This document shows positions 34,394-46,800 of a stretch of DNA of 64,000 nucleotides, one piece after another. Every line of letters begins with the position of its first letter. Positions within the stretch are counted from its first letter, which is position 1. The notes under the pieces were generated by a model. That model did not search any database and had not been told where the DNA came from. It saw only the letters and a list, made by a program, of their open reading frames with translations. The stretch lies in NCBI GenBank assembly GCA_003550325.1, contig QKWP01000010.1:607539-671538 (forward strand), in the 5' to 3' direction. This stretch comes from Gigaspora rosea (taxonomy: Eukaryota; Glomeromycota; Glomeromycetes; Diversisporales; Gigasporaceae). The translations under genes were made by a program, and so were the position numbers.

Positions 34394-35281
34394 GTAAATC
34401 TTATTTTGATAAAACAAGAAGACGTATTTATTATCAAATAAGAGATGTACAAATCAAATCTTATTTATTTTTTAATTAAAATTCGAATACACTTATTTAT
34501 ATGACCTTCATTATTATAAATTATTTTATTGTTAATCGATACTGCTTCTAATATCGTTCTATTATTATTAAATAGTTTGTTGATCTGCATAATAAAAAAA
34601 TTTTACTTATCTTGTCAAATGGGAGTCTCTAAGCACTCCCATTTCATTTTCGATTTCAAAATTTTGGTACACAAATAAAATTTTTTAAACTTTTATTTAT
34701 TTCCGAAATACGCTTTGTCTGGCCACTAATGACACCTGACGAATACGTAAGTTTTAGAATAGAATGTACAAAGTACATACTTCATGCATAAATCATTTTT
34801 TTATGTTGATCAATATAGAGTTACTTTATTTGATTGATGCATTTTAATATAAATATCTTATCCGGATATAACCGTTATCCTTTTATTTGAATAGGATATA
34901 AAACCGGTTATTAGATTATGTTAAAGGTTACAACTTTCGGATAAAGAGTTATCCGGGGGACATCAAAGGGAAGGTGGAGGGGTGATGTTAATAACTTTAA
35001 ACGGCCTTAGATAGGTTTTAGGTAGTAATATAATAAGCAATCGTTGGTCACCCATCATTAACCCGGGTTCAACCCGGGTTGGGCTGGGCTGGGTCAGACC
35101 CGGGTTGGGTTTGACATGAGGCGGGTCAGACCCGGGTCGGGTTTGGCATGAGGCGGGTCAGACCCGGGTCGGGTTTGACATGAGGCGGTCAGACCCGGGT
35201 CGGGTTTTGATCCAAGTGGGTCTGACCCGGGTCAGTCCCAAACCCGACCCAACCCGACCCATTAAGACCCCTATGACTCGT

Positions 35282-36621
35282 ACTGGTTGGCAAAGTTGGC
35301 GATTTTGGCAGGAAGGAAAGATATAATCTTTGAAAAGGTCAAGGAAGACTACGAAGGTAGAGTAATTATGGCGTACTTCAAATTAAAACATAGAATGTTC
35401 AAAATTTCGAATATATACGTACCTCCAAGTGTAAGAGAAAGAATGACGTTTCTAAATAACTGGACTCCAGTTATAGATAAAGAATCAATTAACATAATCG
35501 CAGGAGATTTTAATATAAATCTCAAGGAGCAGGAAAATAGGATCAGTCAAGCGGAAGTACATAATAATCCCACTAAAGAGAAATTAAAGGAACGTATGGA
35601 TGGGTTCACAGATACTGCGGATTTTATGACAACGAAGCCCTTTCTTACTTATTTCCAAACAACACGTGGAGGACATACTATGGCTACTAGACTGGATTAT
35701 ATTTTCGTTGAGGATAACTATGCACAATTCTGTCAAAACACCAAAACATGGTATGGAAATTCAGATCACCTTCTCATGGAATGCACATTCAATTTCACAA
35801 GATCAAATAGCAGATCAGCCCTTTGGAAATTCGATGTGAGATGTTGGAAGAATGAGAATCTAAGGAAAAATGTTATAGAGAAGATACGTAGTTTTCAGAA
35901 TAGTGAAGAGTGGGATTATATGAAATGTTGTATCCAGTCGATAATACATGCGTTTAAGCCTCCAGCTGCGCCAGAAAATCAAATACAAAAATTAAATAAG
36001 AGTATCACCAAGCTGAAAACGAAAATAGCAGCAAACCCAGGCCAAGAAGACCTAAATGTCGTGGTAGAACAGATGGTATCTCAGCAGCAAGATGAACTAG
36101 ACGCATTGGCACAGAAGTGGCAAATAAAATCGAATGCGCTGTGGGTTGAGAAAGGAGAACGGTCGACGAAATACTTTTTCTCCCGCTATAAAGTGAAGTA
36201 TTCGATAAATGCGACTTCTAAAATCAAAATCCCGGATGATCCAAGCATAGTAGAACTGAGTAAAATTTTACAGTATATCAAGGATGTGTACGAGGATATA
36301 TATAAGGAGGAGGACTTTAATCAGGAAGCTGTGGAAGAGATAATGTGTAACCTACTCCAAATTTCAGCAGAGGATAATTTTATGCTGCTAAAAAAAATTT
36401 CAAAGGAAGAAATTAGCTTGGTAATAAACAACTTACCAAACAATAAAGCCCCCGGCGCAGATAGTTTCACCTACGAATATTATAAGGAAGTTGTAGAGGA
36501 AATTGTACCGAGTTTAGAAAAACTTTTTAATAAGATCCTTGACACGGGAATACTACCAAGATCCAAGATCGTGGCTAAAAAACATTGTGATGCTCATACC
36601 AAAAAAGTCAGAGAATCTTGA
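35282..36621 (+). pseudogene. LINE ORF2, endonuclease C-terminal part and start of the RT domain
   Basis: Continues the endonuclease after the insertion. GDFN (35503-35514), RLDYIFV and GNSDHLL complete the EEP catalytic set. A linker of about 200 residues follows, then the RT finger region (SKEEISLVINNLPNNKAPGA, YEYYKEVVEEI). The frame ends at 36621 because a 7-nt tandem duplication (CCAAGAT twice, 36556-36569) shifts it. The endonuclease part looks intact apart from the insertion. Confidence 0.9.
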
Positions 36622-37310
36622 AGATGTGGGCAGCTGGCGTCCCATCTCCCTCATAAATACTGATTGTAAAATATTCATGAAAATTCTAGCAACAAGGGTT
36701 AACATAATATGTCAAAAGATGATAGGTAATTACCAGCAGGGATTCATCGCGGGCAGGTCAATAATGGATGCAGCGATGGACATCACAACTACAATGAGGG
36801 ACCAGAATGACCAAACGAAGCAGCACTGGTTATTATTCATCAACCAACAAAAGGCATTTGACAGGGTTAATCACCGTTTCATGGAAATGGTTTTAAAAAA
36901 GATGAATTCCGATATAAAATTTACAAACATAATCAAGGGGCTTTTCGCGGGACAGACAGCACACATAGCTGATGCAGGACAATTATCGGAATCTTTCAGG
37001 ATCAGCAAGGAGGTACATCAAGGGGACCCGTTGTCACCCCTGTTATATGTAATTACCTTCGATACTTTCCTCCAAGCCCTAAATGAAAACCTATAGGGTA
37101 TTTATGTACAGGGCCAGGTTTTTAAAATAGCAGCATACACGGACAATTTGACGATCGGGTTGAGCTCAAATACGGACTGGACCACGTTCACGAAGCTAGT
37201 CAGGAAATATGAAGAAGCATCGAATACTAGAATAAATAGTCAAAAATCAGTGCTAATGCCCTTACGTGTAATGCAGAAAGGACTGAGCTTGAGGGAGGGG
37301 AACATTTTAA
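36570..37310 (+). pseudogene. LINE ORF2 reverse transcriptase palm with mutated active site
   Basis: Downstream of the frameshift the RT continues (NIVMLIPKKSE, SWRPISLINTDCKI, YQQGFIAGRS). Motif A reads INQQKAFDRV, with Asn in place of the catalytic Asp at 36842-36844. Motif B (QGDPLSPLLY) is intact. Motif C reads YTDN (37136-37147) instead of YADD. A TAG at 37094-37096 also breaks the frame. All three residue changes are G-to-A next to a preceding C. The protein could not polymerise DNA. Confidence 0.88.
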
Positions 37311-38550
37311 AAGATTAGGAGAAAATGAGAATATAACGGTACTGGGATACACTGTTGACATTAAAGGGCAAGTGGATAGAAACATCTGGCCGAGGATGAT
37401 TCAGAAAATTAACAAAATAACAGAAAAAATAGTTTCAAGAAACCTGTCTCTTAGTGGGAAAATCCTAATAGCGAAATCTTTATTGCTCTCACGTATGTGG
37501 TATATATCATATATACTGCCGCCAAACAAAAAACAAGTTAAAGAGATAAGTAACATGATGGCTAATTGGATTAAGAAAAGATCGAAGATGCTACCAAGGC
37601 TCTCGGTTTTCCAGCAAGATTACAGTCTTGGCGGTTTGAAACCCTCCATGATTGATCACATGATAGCTGCTAGACTAATGATGATTTGGATAAAACTGTT
37701 AACGTCAGACAGCATATGGGCAAAAGCAGAATGCTCTTTAATATCAGCCAGTATGAGAGACAAAATAAACATGAACATTAAGGAGGCAATAAATGACAAT
37801 TCGCTCAGTCTCAAGGGATGGCCAGAAAATTGGAAAAGATACGTTAAGGAGTGGAAAAGGTTAGAAGGAAGAGTAAACCCAGATACGGGAACATGGCCAT
37901 GGGATTTGGCAGACATAAACCTCGCGCAGATGAAGGGTGAGGAATACTCAGTGAAAAGGGCCACCGAATTTTTAAGAGGGAAATTTCTGAAGCCAACTGC
38001 CTCGCTTTTGATTTGAAGTAATAATGATGAGTCAAGAAATCACTGGGAGAGATCGAGTATGCGATGGGCAGAAAACAAGAAAAATGACATTTACTGGCGA
38101 CTGACACACAGGGCATTGCCTCTGGGATACAGGCTGGTGCACATATCAGATAACGATAATGGAGAATGTCCACACTGCCAAGGGACGCTGCAAACATTAG
38201 AGCATTTTGTGGCCGAGTGTGACGTAAGCAGAAGGATCTGGTGCACTCTATACTCCAGAATACGTATACCAGAAAACATATCTCCTCCGGACTCATTAGA
38301 GAAGGTGTTACAAGTTAACGACATAACGGATAGTAAGATAAGGGCCTCTATAAAGTGGCTGAATATTTTCAGCGTCTATGAAATTTGGTTGTATTATACG
38401 CAGGCGAAATGGGGCTCATCTCCAATTCCAATACCCGCTATCCCCCTCATAACTAAGAATAGGTTGAATAGGGCAATTAATGCTCTTCGTAGTATAGGGC
38501 ATCCCAAGAATAGAGAGAAAAAATATATACTTAAAAACATAATTATGTAA
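37311..38550 (+). pseudogene. LINE ORF2 thumb/C-terminal region with CCHC knuckle
   Basis: A second frameshift at about 37270-37310 leads into a long open frame interrupted only by a TGA at 38014-38016 (plausibly CGA mutated). The region includes the post-RT sequence (RNLSLSGKILIAKSLLLSRMW; YSLGGLKP) and, near the end, KKNDIYWRLTHRALPLGYRL followed by CPHCQGTLQTLEHFVAEC. That is C-x2-C-x8-H-x4-C, a zf-RVT-like knuckle. The stop is at 38550. Confidence 0.88.
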
Positions 38551-38649
38551 TATATAATATAATGTACGATTATTGAATAATAATAAAGTACGCTTACTTG
38601 GCGTTCCAGGAAAAAATGCCTGGAAAATGTAAAAAAAAAAATTGTTACT

Positions 38650-39860
38650 GATTAAAAAAATAAGATATATTAATAACATAATAACTATTGAATTACAAAT
38701 AAACAAATGGAAATAACTTACTTGTTATTTAAGTAATACTGTACATGGTATGTTATTAAGGCTGAACTGGTTTACAATAAATTACTGTAATTTCTATCAC
38801 GAATTACTGTAAAACATTTTCTTACAAAACTTATTATTGCTCTTCTCTACTGAGTTGGATTTGATAAGCTTGTTTTTTTTCGAGGTGTATGATTACTATA
38901 TATAATTACTTATTTTGTTATATTTGCGGAACTCATCTAATATAAATATAATAAAATTGTCAAAAAAATGCATAAATTCTGAAAAATAATGAACTTAGAT
39001 GATTACCCATATTGCAATCATGGGACTCACGGAGCTCACATAGTACTCAATCCTATTAAATCAAAAAAAAAACAATAATGCAGATACAATGTTTAAAATT
39101 GAGTTTGTTGGTATTACCATGCATGTTCATTATGAGTTTCAGTAAAATATTCTTTTAGAAATTATCTACTATTCCAGAGACCGCAATATGTAATTAAGGT
39201 CGTGTAAGTTGCATTAGAATTTCCATAGTTTCTACTATGAGTTATATAAAAAATTCAGCAACACTCACCCACTATTCTGATGACACGATGTGGTTGAGGT
39301 TGAATTAGCTTGCATTAGAATTGTCATAATTTTATGTGGTTATGCTTGAGTCAGTTTGCATTAATTATTTATTTTGTAAAGAATTCTGTTGCAAAGCCTC
39401 ACTATTTTGATGACTACAATTTGCGATTAAGTTAGTTTGTATTAATTATCGTATTAGAATTATCATGATATTTTCCTATAGTATAGGTTAAGTTGAGGTA
39501 GGTTGCATTGGAATTGTCTTGTATTTTCTATGTGGTTGAGTTGGCTTGCATTAGAATCATCACAAGTTCTATTGTGAGTTACTGTAAACATTTTGCTGTT
39601 ACGAACTCGCTATGTTAGCTTGTATTTGAATTATCAAAATTTCTTTCATGAATTACTATAAAAATACTGTTACGAACCTTATTCAACACATAATACACAG
39701 TTAAGATTGAGTTTGTATAGAAATATTCTATAATTTATTTATATTATGATTGAATTAGCTTGCAATAGAATTATATTGTGATCTATTGTAAAAAATTTTG
39801 TAGCAAACCTTACTATTCTGGCGATACACATTTCGTGACTCACTAATTAACGTTATCTAT
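38650..39860. repeat. Helitron-family satellite units right of the LINE
   Basis: From about 38760, diverged ~95-100 bp units recur (AAATTACTGTAATTTCTATC, TTAGCTTGCATT, AACTTACTATTCTGG). They probably belong to the Helitron whose other part lies left of the LINE. Confidence 0.7.
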
Positions 39861-42060
39861 ATCTCAGTTAATTAAATATCTACAAAGTGCATATGACGAA
39901 CGACGAAAGTTAGCATAAAAATTTATAGATGACAACTAAAGATGTGAATACCGGTAGTTAATTTTCATTGATTATTAATTCATAAGATAGCTGCGCAGCA
40001 TGTGATGCCGCGCAGGACCAGTACAATCATGTGTGCGAGGTAAGGGAAAACCTGTCATCGGCTTTCACTCATATTTTTCAAGACTTAATCTATCTGACTT
40101 GATTGTCTAATACAAAATATGGTCAAAAAGCCCGATGACTGTTAAAGTAAACAGAATTTAAATAATTACCTTATTCATATATGTATTTTCTCGAAACACA
40201 ATTATTAAGATGAGTCCCCAAAAATCTGAGTCGGAATACGTTGGAGTACATCGGAATCATGACCGGCTAGATTGAAATTTATCAATTTTGTTCCAATAAT
40301 AAAAAATTTTACTAATGAAATCATATCCATTCATTAAGTAAAAAATGCCCAACTGATAATTTTTGCTATAGAATCTGCTAACAGCTAGGGCTGAACACCG
40401 ACCTAGACCTGACGCATCTGGTCTAGAATTTTGGTGGCCCATCTGTTGCATCTATGCACGGATGCCTAAATTAGATGATTTACGGCATTATAGCATTATG
40501 ACATTTTTATATTTTCAACAATTATGGCATCCAAAAATAATTAATGCAGCTGAAATTATTGTGGAGCCGAAAATAATTACGTCAGCTGAAATTATTTTGG
40601 TTGCCGAAAATATAAATTCATAATTTATTACAGCTATAGTTGCACCCCTAAGACAATAGTAAAAAAATTAAATTAGAAAAGATATGCATATATAGAGAAC
40701 AAATTATTCGGATCTTTTATAAGCCAGAACCAAACTATAGCATGCACTTAGTGACTGTATCATAATTTGCTATGCAAATACATTAAATTTCATGTAGTAA
40801 AAATTTGATTCGCACTCCAGGTATATTATATAGCAGAGGATACGTTATTTGTAGTACCTTGTAAAGAGAATATATTACATTAGCTTATTAGAAAATCATC
40901 TAAAACCATGTCCAATTACGTAATGTAGAGCCAATAAAGTTGTCTATTTTGACTATTTTGATCATGTGGATCAGAACAAAAAAAAAGAAACACTACACCC
41001 AAAGTTTATCAATTTTTCTGATAAGCCTTCCAAATTTTTTTCAATTATTTGACAGCGAAGGTGCTTTGAAAGTATCAAATTGTTGGATTCAACGGAGATA
41101 TAAATACGTACAACTGTATGTACTAAAGTCTTAATATTTACATTAGTCACACGGATCTTAAATTATAATACCAATCTATTATATCAAAATTTCGAACATG
41201 TTCGTGTAATGACAAAAAGGTGAAATAGTTTGTATTAAAGTTATTGTAATTTCTATCGTGAATTACTATAAAAATTCTGTTACAAACTTATCCGACAGAT
41301 AATACGTTTTAAGGTTGAGTTTGTATTGACTTTATTGTGGGCTCTATCAAGAATTACTATAAAAGTCCTTGTGCAAAACTTGCTCGTTTATTCTATTAAT
41401 TACAATATAGAATTTAGTTGTGTTGAAATTATTATAGTTTCTATCATAAGTTACTGTTATAAACCTTACCATTCTGGCGATACACAGTATGTAATTCACT
41501 AACGCATGTTATAAACATTATCCATACCTCAGTTAATTTCAAAGATACATTATGCGCATAACGAACGAATGGAAATTACAAAGTGGAATACAATCGAAAG
41601 TCAATTTTTTAATAAAAAAAATAAATAGAAATAGTTAATTCATCAATCACGAATTATGACGAATTGATTACACATTAACATGCAAATCATAATTACAGAT
41701 ATAATATTTCTCACGGTATGATAACGTCTGTTTTGCATAATCAATAATCATAAAGCGTGATCTACATGCGCAAAAATCTTAACTCCTTCTAAAAATGAAT
41801 AAATGAAAATCATTACTCCTACCAAAAAAGGATTTTGCAAAAATCAGCATAGTGGACATCAAAAAAAGTTGAACGATATCATCCCTCCACATTTCATGTT
41901 GCACATTCCATGTGATCATACTGGTACAAACCGATTACGAATTACTAAATTATAATAATCCAGTATGACATTAATCATGCGATGAAAAGCATTGCACGCT
42001 GAAGTTGATGAATGCACTTATTACATTAGCTGTAGTTTATCGTTATGCATAATTAAACTG
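39861..42060. other. AT-rich sequence with repeat remnants, no gene
   Basis: 39790-39930 and 41470-41590 are a direct repeat (CTGGCGATACACA, CTCAGTTAATT). 41210-41500 holds satellite units. A hairpin CTGCGC/GCGCAG (39992-40016) resembles one at 25970-25995; both are followed by ACCAG. No coding sequence was supported. Confidence 0.5.
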
Positions 42061-42065
42061 ATATG

Positions 42066-42455
42066 GGATAAGCTCACAGAAATAGCAATTCATATTGCAC
42101 TGGGCCTCACTATAAGCAGTTGAGTTTGTGCGCTGCCAGTGGTTTCCCGCCTGCAAAATGCAGGCTGGCCATTAACTGAACGTGTGATATTGATCATCGA
42201 CAGTTATAACAGTGTTATAACTATGAAGATGTAAGTATGAAAATGGCAGGTTTTATTATTTGGAATATGCTCCTGGAAATAGCAAAATATTGTGCCGGGA
42301 GATCACCATAAGCAGATTGTGTGGCTAAGCGCTAGCCGGTAGTTTTCCACCTAAATAACGCAGGCTAGCTGTCAGTGTGCGCATATGACCTTGGTAATCA
42401 GGTTATATATTTATGACAATGACCAGTTTCCCTTGGGAGGGAACCTGGGTCGCGA
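42066..42455. repeat. Tandem pair of a GC-richer ~196-bp unit
   Basis: 42068 and 42264 begin matching units sharing GCTC, GGAAATAGCAA, CACCATAAGCAG, a GTTTYCC region and CGCAGGCTRGC. The first contains a CCTGC/GCAGG hairpin. Identity unknown. Confidence 0.6.
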
Positions 42456-43447
42456 ATTATGGTCTGCTGCAAATAAGTTTGCGTGGGACCATTTGCGCTT
42501 CTCTTGACTTGCCTTTATTCTCACAGTGATCCTTATCAAGTTAGTAGTTGCTGTATATGTCAAGACATTGAAATCATACTCACCTGAAGTTGGTTACGCT
42601 CTGAGCTTGATTGAACCAGTTCAGCCTGGTTTTTGCCATTGTTTCAGCAGTACATTCTCCTGCTTGGCATCTTTTCGATCTGTTGACCTCACATCAACTC
42701 GAATGAACATAATCCTTATTAAAGTTAGGTGAATTAACACAACAGATCAAATTTCATACAGATTACAATTGGCATGACCAAGCATCATTTTATATTAGGA
42801 AGAATAGGATAGGAAATGGATATGAAAGAGCACATTGTCTGGAACCTACTATAACTCTATGTATCATACTAATCTTGTGTTAGATGTATGCGCATTTTTC
42901 ATACAGTGGGCATAATGATACAAATATAGCTTCAATTAATTGATGATCATGCATAAACATGATCACTAACCAGATATCAAATACTCGTATTTGGGATTTT
43001 TATTATTAATGCACATATATGGAAATGCTAATCAACCGGTTCTCACAAAGATACGATCAACGTGAGAAATGATTATGTCAATATGCCTGCAATATACGAT
43101 GATGTATTCTATTATTAGTCAAGGCACTTTTTTTATCCAATCAGATAATTAAGAACTGACACGCTCATGACGGCTGGTAATTTTATAATGTTTTGATATT
43201 GATATTGATATATATATATACACTATAGATATATATAAGTTATATATATATAATATACTGTATATAATATGTATATATATATACATATATATATAATATA
43301 TATATAAAAAATGGCAAGAGTAAAAATTTCCTTTTCTGGGTGTTGCTAGGAAATTTTTTATATTGATCTCTGCATTAAAGAGACACAACAGCCAAAAATG
43401 AAATGATTACGTTATATATAACATATAACAAATGCTACACAACTATA
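42456..43447. other. No gene; AT microsatellite at 43190-43310
   Basis: A (TA)n run with ATATATAC variants fills 43190-43310. The rest shows no supported feature; the short open frame at 42526-42732 has no recognisable motif. Confidence 0.5.
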
Positions 43448-43455
43448 TATGGTAG

Positions 43456-43856
43456 CAGTGTTAAAGATTTGATGTTCCCAGAACATTTAAAAAAATTTAG
43501 GAACACTAAATTTAGAATTTATGTTCCCTATTAGGAACAAAGTGGGAACATAAAAGTTATAATTTATGTTCCCTATAGAGATAGTTTTTCTGCATGAGAG
43601 TGAGAGTGAGAGTGAAAGTGAGTGAGAGAGTGAGAGTGAGAGTGAGAGTGTGTGTGTGCATGTGTGTGTAAGAGAAAGTAAGAGTAAGAATGAGAGTGAG
43701 AGTGAGAGTGAGTGTAAAAGTGATAGAGAGATAGAGATAGAGGTAGAGAGAGAAAGAGAAAAAGAGATTTATAGGAACATTAAAAATTTTTTGTGAACAT
43801 AAATTTAGTATTTTATATTCCCAAAGCCAAAAAAAAATTTCAAATCTTTTTCACAG
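43456..43856. mobile_element. hAT-like MITE (401 bp) with perfect TSD and a GAGTGA microsatellite core
   Basis: The ends are CAGTGTTAAAGATTTGA and, inverted, CTGTGAAAAAGATTTGA. The TSD is TATGGTAG at 43448-43455 and 43857-43864. GTTCCC/GGGAAC motifs lie inside. The core (43600-43765) is a (GAGTGA)n-type microsatellite. Confidence 0.88.
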
Positions 43857-46800
43857 TATGGTAGGTCATAATGGTCAGCCCAAAATTATAAAGCGCTAAT
43901 TACTTCATTAGTTTTTTTATTAAGAATAATGCCAATGCATATAATCTATAATACAATTTCAGCATTGACTCATCAACCCATAGATCTTTCTTTTATAAGT
44001 CATTTCAAGTCTATCAACCCGTAAATCTCCTTATAAGTTACGTCTCATCAAACCTGTAGATCTTTTTTTATAAGCCTTTTCGCTATCAATTGATCAGTTA
44101 TAATTTTTTCGTAGACTTATCTCCCCGTGTATCATTTCTTTATTTGCATTGTTCTGTTTGCGTGGGTAATACAAACTCATGAAGCCAATTGAAACGTGCA
44201 AATTTAGACTATTCCACAAAGAATCTGAACACGTGTAAAAGAAGAAAAAAGAAAATACTCAAAAACTAATATTTAATCAATCTTGGCACGCTGATTAAAA
44301 ATGGCAGGAATGTAATTTTACATATAGTAAGCATCGATCTAATCATATAGCCTCTAACATTAAGGCTCTAACTCTAAATCTTTATCCACATACTTCAGCT
44401 TATTTATAAAATTTGCTTTCTTTTTTTGGTTTGTATTAACCAGTGAAATAAGTTAAATTTTTAGGCTCATCTTATGTTATAGTTGGTAGTAGAATTACTA
44501 AATTACAGCAATTACGGTATTTTACCAGTGGTAGAATTAATTGGCATAGCTGTAAAAATAATATGCCATAATGCTGTAATGTCATAATGCTGCAACTCCA
44601 TAATGCCGTAATGCTGCAATATTGTAATAATGCGATACCATAACTACAGTATAATAATATAATGTTATAATTAAGTAACTATGTGCACGACATCCAGTTA
44701 CTCCAAACTGGAAACTAATGATTATATTGTTATTTACCATGCAAGTATTATGGCTTTACTTACGGCTTATAGCCACAAACTAGATCTTATGTAAGGCTTT
44801 GTTTGTTTATTTGTACTGGTGGAAGATTGTCTTTTAAAGTGAATATGTAGAATAAACTAATTGGAACTTTTTATTAGTTAAAAATAAAAGAAGTCAAATC
44901 AAATGTTTGTTGTTTATATCCTTATTTATCTCACACATATTGTTGATCAATTTTGATGCAAGATCATCAAAGGCTTGGAAGATTATCAATAGAAGAATTG
45001 GTGGTAACAATGTAAAATAAACCAATTGAAGCTTTTTATTCAATAAAAAAAATCAAATGTGTTATGCTTAAATGTCATTTACAGCCTTATTTTAATAAGA
45101 AATCTTTGAGAACAAATGTTTAAAAAATTACTTTAAAGAGTTAAATTATTTATGCCAATTTATCCTGTGATATTTAATCCCTTCTGAAATTGCTTCTAAA
45201 AGTCCTTATATTTTTGATTTTGATTGAAATTATCTATCTATCTATCTATCTAACCATCTAATTCAGAGTTTGTCTGTTTAAATATTGACTGCGCATAATG
45301 ATATTCTTTGATCATTATAAATCTATAATAGGTAGTTATTACGATATTTTCAATGTGCCATTATTATTATTAAATCTGGTAAATTTATACTAAATTAAAC
45401 ATTATGTGATACATATAAATTACTACTTGGCTTTAAACAATTCCAAATCTGTATCTATTGCAACATTTTGACCATTCACATGATGTTAATAACTATCACA
45501 ACATTCTCATTTATTAGTATGATGTAATTATAATCAATATTCCTAATTAAAATATTATAGATCTATTTTATGATTCATAATTGATCTGTAAATTAATAAT
45601 TGATATAAGAAATTGAGACATTGCACGATAGTTTTCTGTATGATAATATAGCAACTCTGTTGCTATCTATTTATAATTTTTGAATGTTGCAAATCAAAAA
45701 CTAATTTCTAAAATTCATCTTTAGAAACAGGATTTCAGCTTTTTGCTTTATCAACATTCATTAATAAAATCAACTCCTATGTGTTACTGAATAATGAGTA
45801 AGTCTGTAACAAACTTTTATACAGTAACTCATAATCCAGTAATTCTAATGCAAACTAACATCTGTGATTACCAAAATAGTGAATAAGTTCTGTAACTGAA
45901 TCTTTTAGAAATCACAATAATTCTGGTATAAAGTAACTCATCTTTAAATACTTTGGCTACTGGGATAAAGAGTAAGTTCTGTAACAAAGTTCTTTATAGT
46001 TATAATAGAAATCGCGATGATTCCAGTGCAAAGTTGCCAAAATGGTAAATAAGTTCTGTAACAAAATTTTGTATGATAGAAATTAGTAATTCTAACACTA
46101 CTATGGTCACCAGAATAGTAAGTTTTGTAACAAAATTTTTAAAATTTAAGATAAAAATCACATAATTCCAATAACAAACTAACTCAATATTAACTGCACA
46201 GAAATCATGATAATTCCAAATTGTGGTTATTGAATAGTAAGTAAGTACTGTAAGTAAGTACTGTAACAGATTTTTTTCAGTAAAATTATAATTTCAATGC
46301 AAAACTCAACCTTATCATATATTGTACATTGTGGTCACCTGAATAGCAAGTATAGCAAGTAAGTCCTGTAATAGAATTTTTTATAATAGAAATTACAATA
46401 ATTTTAATACAAACTAACTCAACATTAATTGTATAGAAATCATTCAATCTTAACTAGTGACAAGTACTTTATTAGTGGGAATATTTTATAGTTGAAATCA
46501 TGAAAATTCTAATGTAAACAACTCAATACTAACTACATACTGTAGTTAATAGAATTGTAGATTCTTTTAAATTCTTTAACAGAATTTTTTTATAGCAAAA
46601 TTCACAATAATTTAAATACAACTTAATTACATAGAAACAATAATAATTTCTATGTAAACTAACTCTATTACATAGCAGTCACCAGATAGTAAGTTTTGAA
46701 CAAGATTTTTATACAATAAGAATATTATAATTCTAATGCAAATTAATACAATATTAACTGCATAAAAATAATAATAATTTGTAATGAATTTTCCAATACA

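Larger units (their letters stand above)
31754..35273. mobile_element. hAT-like element (3520 bp) with GGGTCGGGTCAGACCC arrays, inside LINE ORF2
   Basis: The ends are TAGGGGTCTTA in perfect inverted repeat (11/11). The TSD is TGACTTGT (31746-31753) versus TGACTCGT (35274-35281). Long subterminal arrays of GGGTCGGGT and CAGACCCGGGT lie at 31767-31898 and 35058-35262, bordered inside by inverted TTAATGATGG. The interior is a mosaic: parts of a GGTTAACC-family element (31905-32080, 34850-34950), AGGCCGTTTGAAGTT MITE pieces and a truncated LINE. No transposase ORF. Confidence 0.88.
29940..38641 (+). mobile_element. Nearly full-length APE-type LINE, broken, with nested insertions
   Basis: Two ORFs in the order gag-like ORF1, then ORF2 with EEP endonuclease, reverse transcriptase and C-terminal CCHC knuckle. 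The 3' end has a 7-bp stem hairpin (TTCCAGG/CCTGGAA, 38604-38625) and a poly(A) run to 38641. TTGTTACT occurs immediately outside both ends (29922-29929, 38642-38649), followed on each side by a GATTAAA block, a likely target-site duplication. A 3.5-kb hAT-like element interrupts ORF2. Multiple stops, a 7-bp duplication and active-site changes show the copy is dead. Confidence 0.9.
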
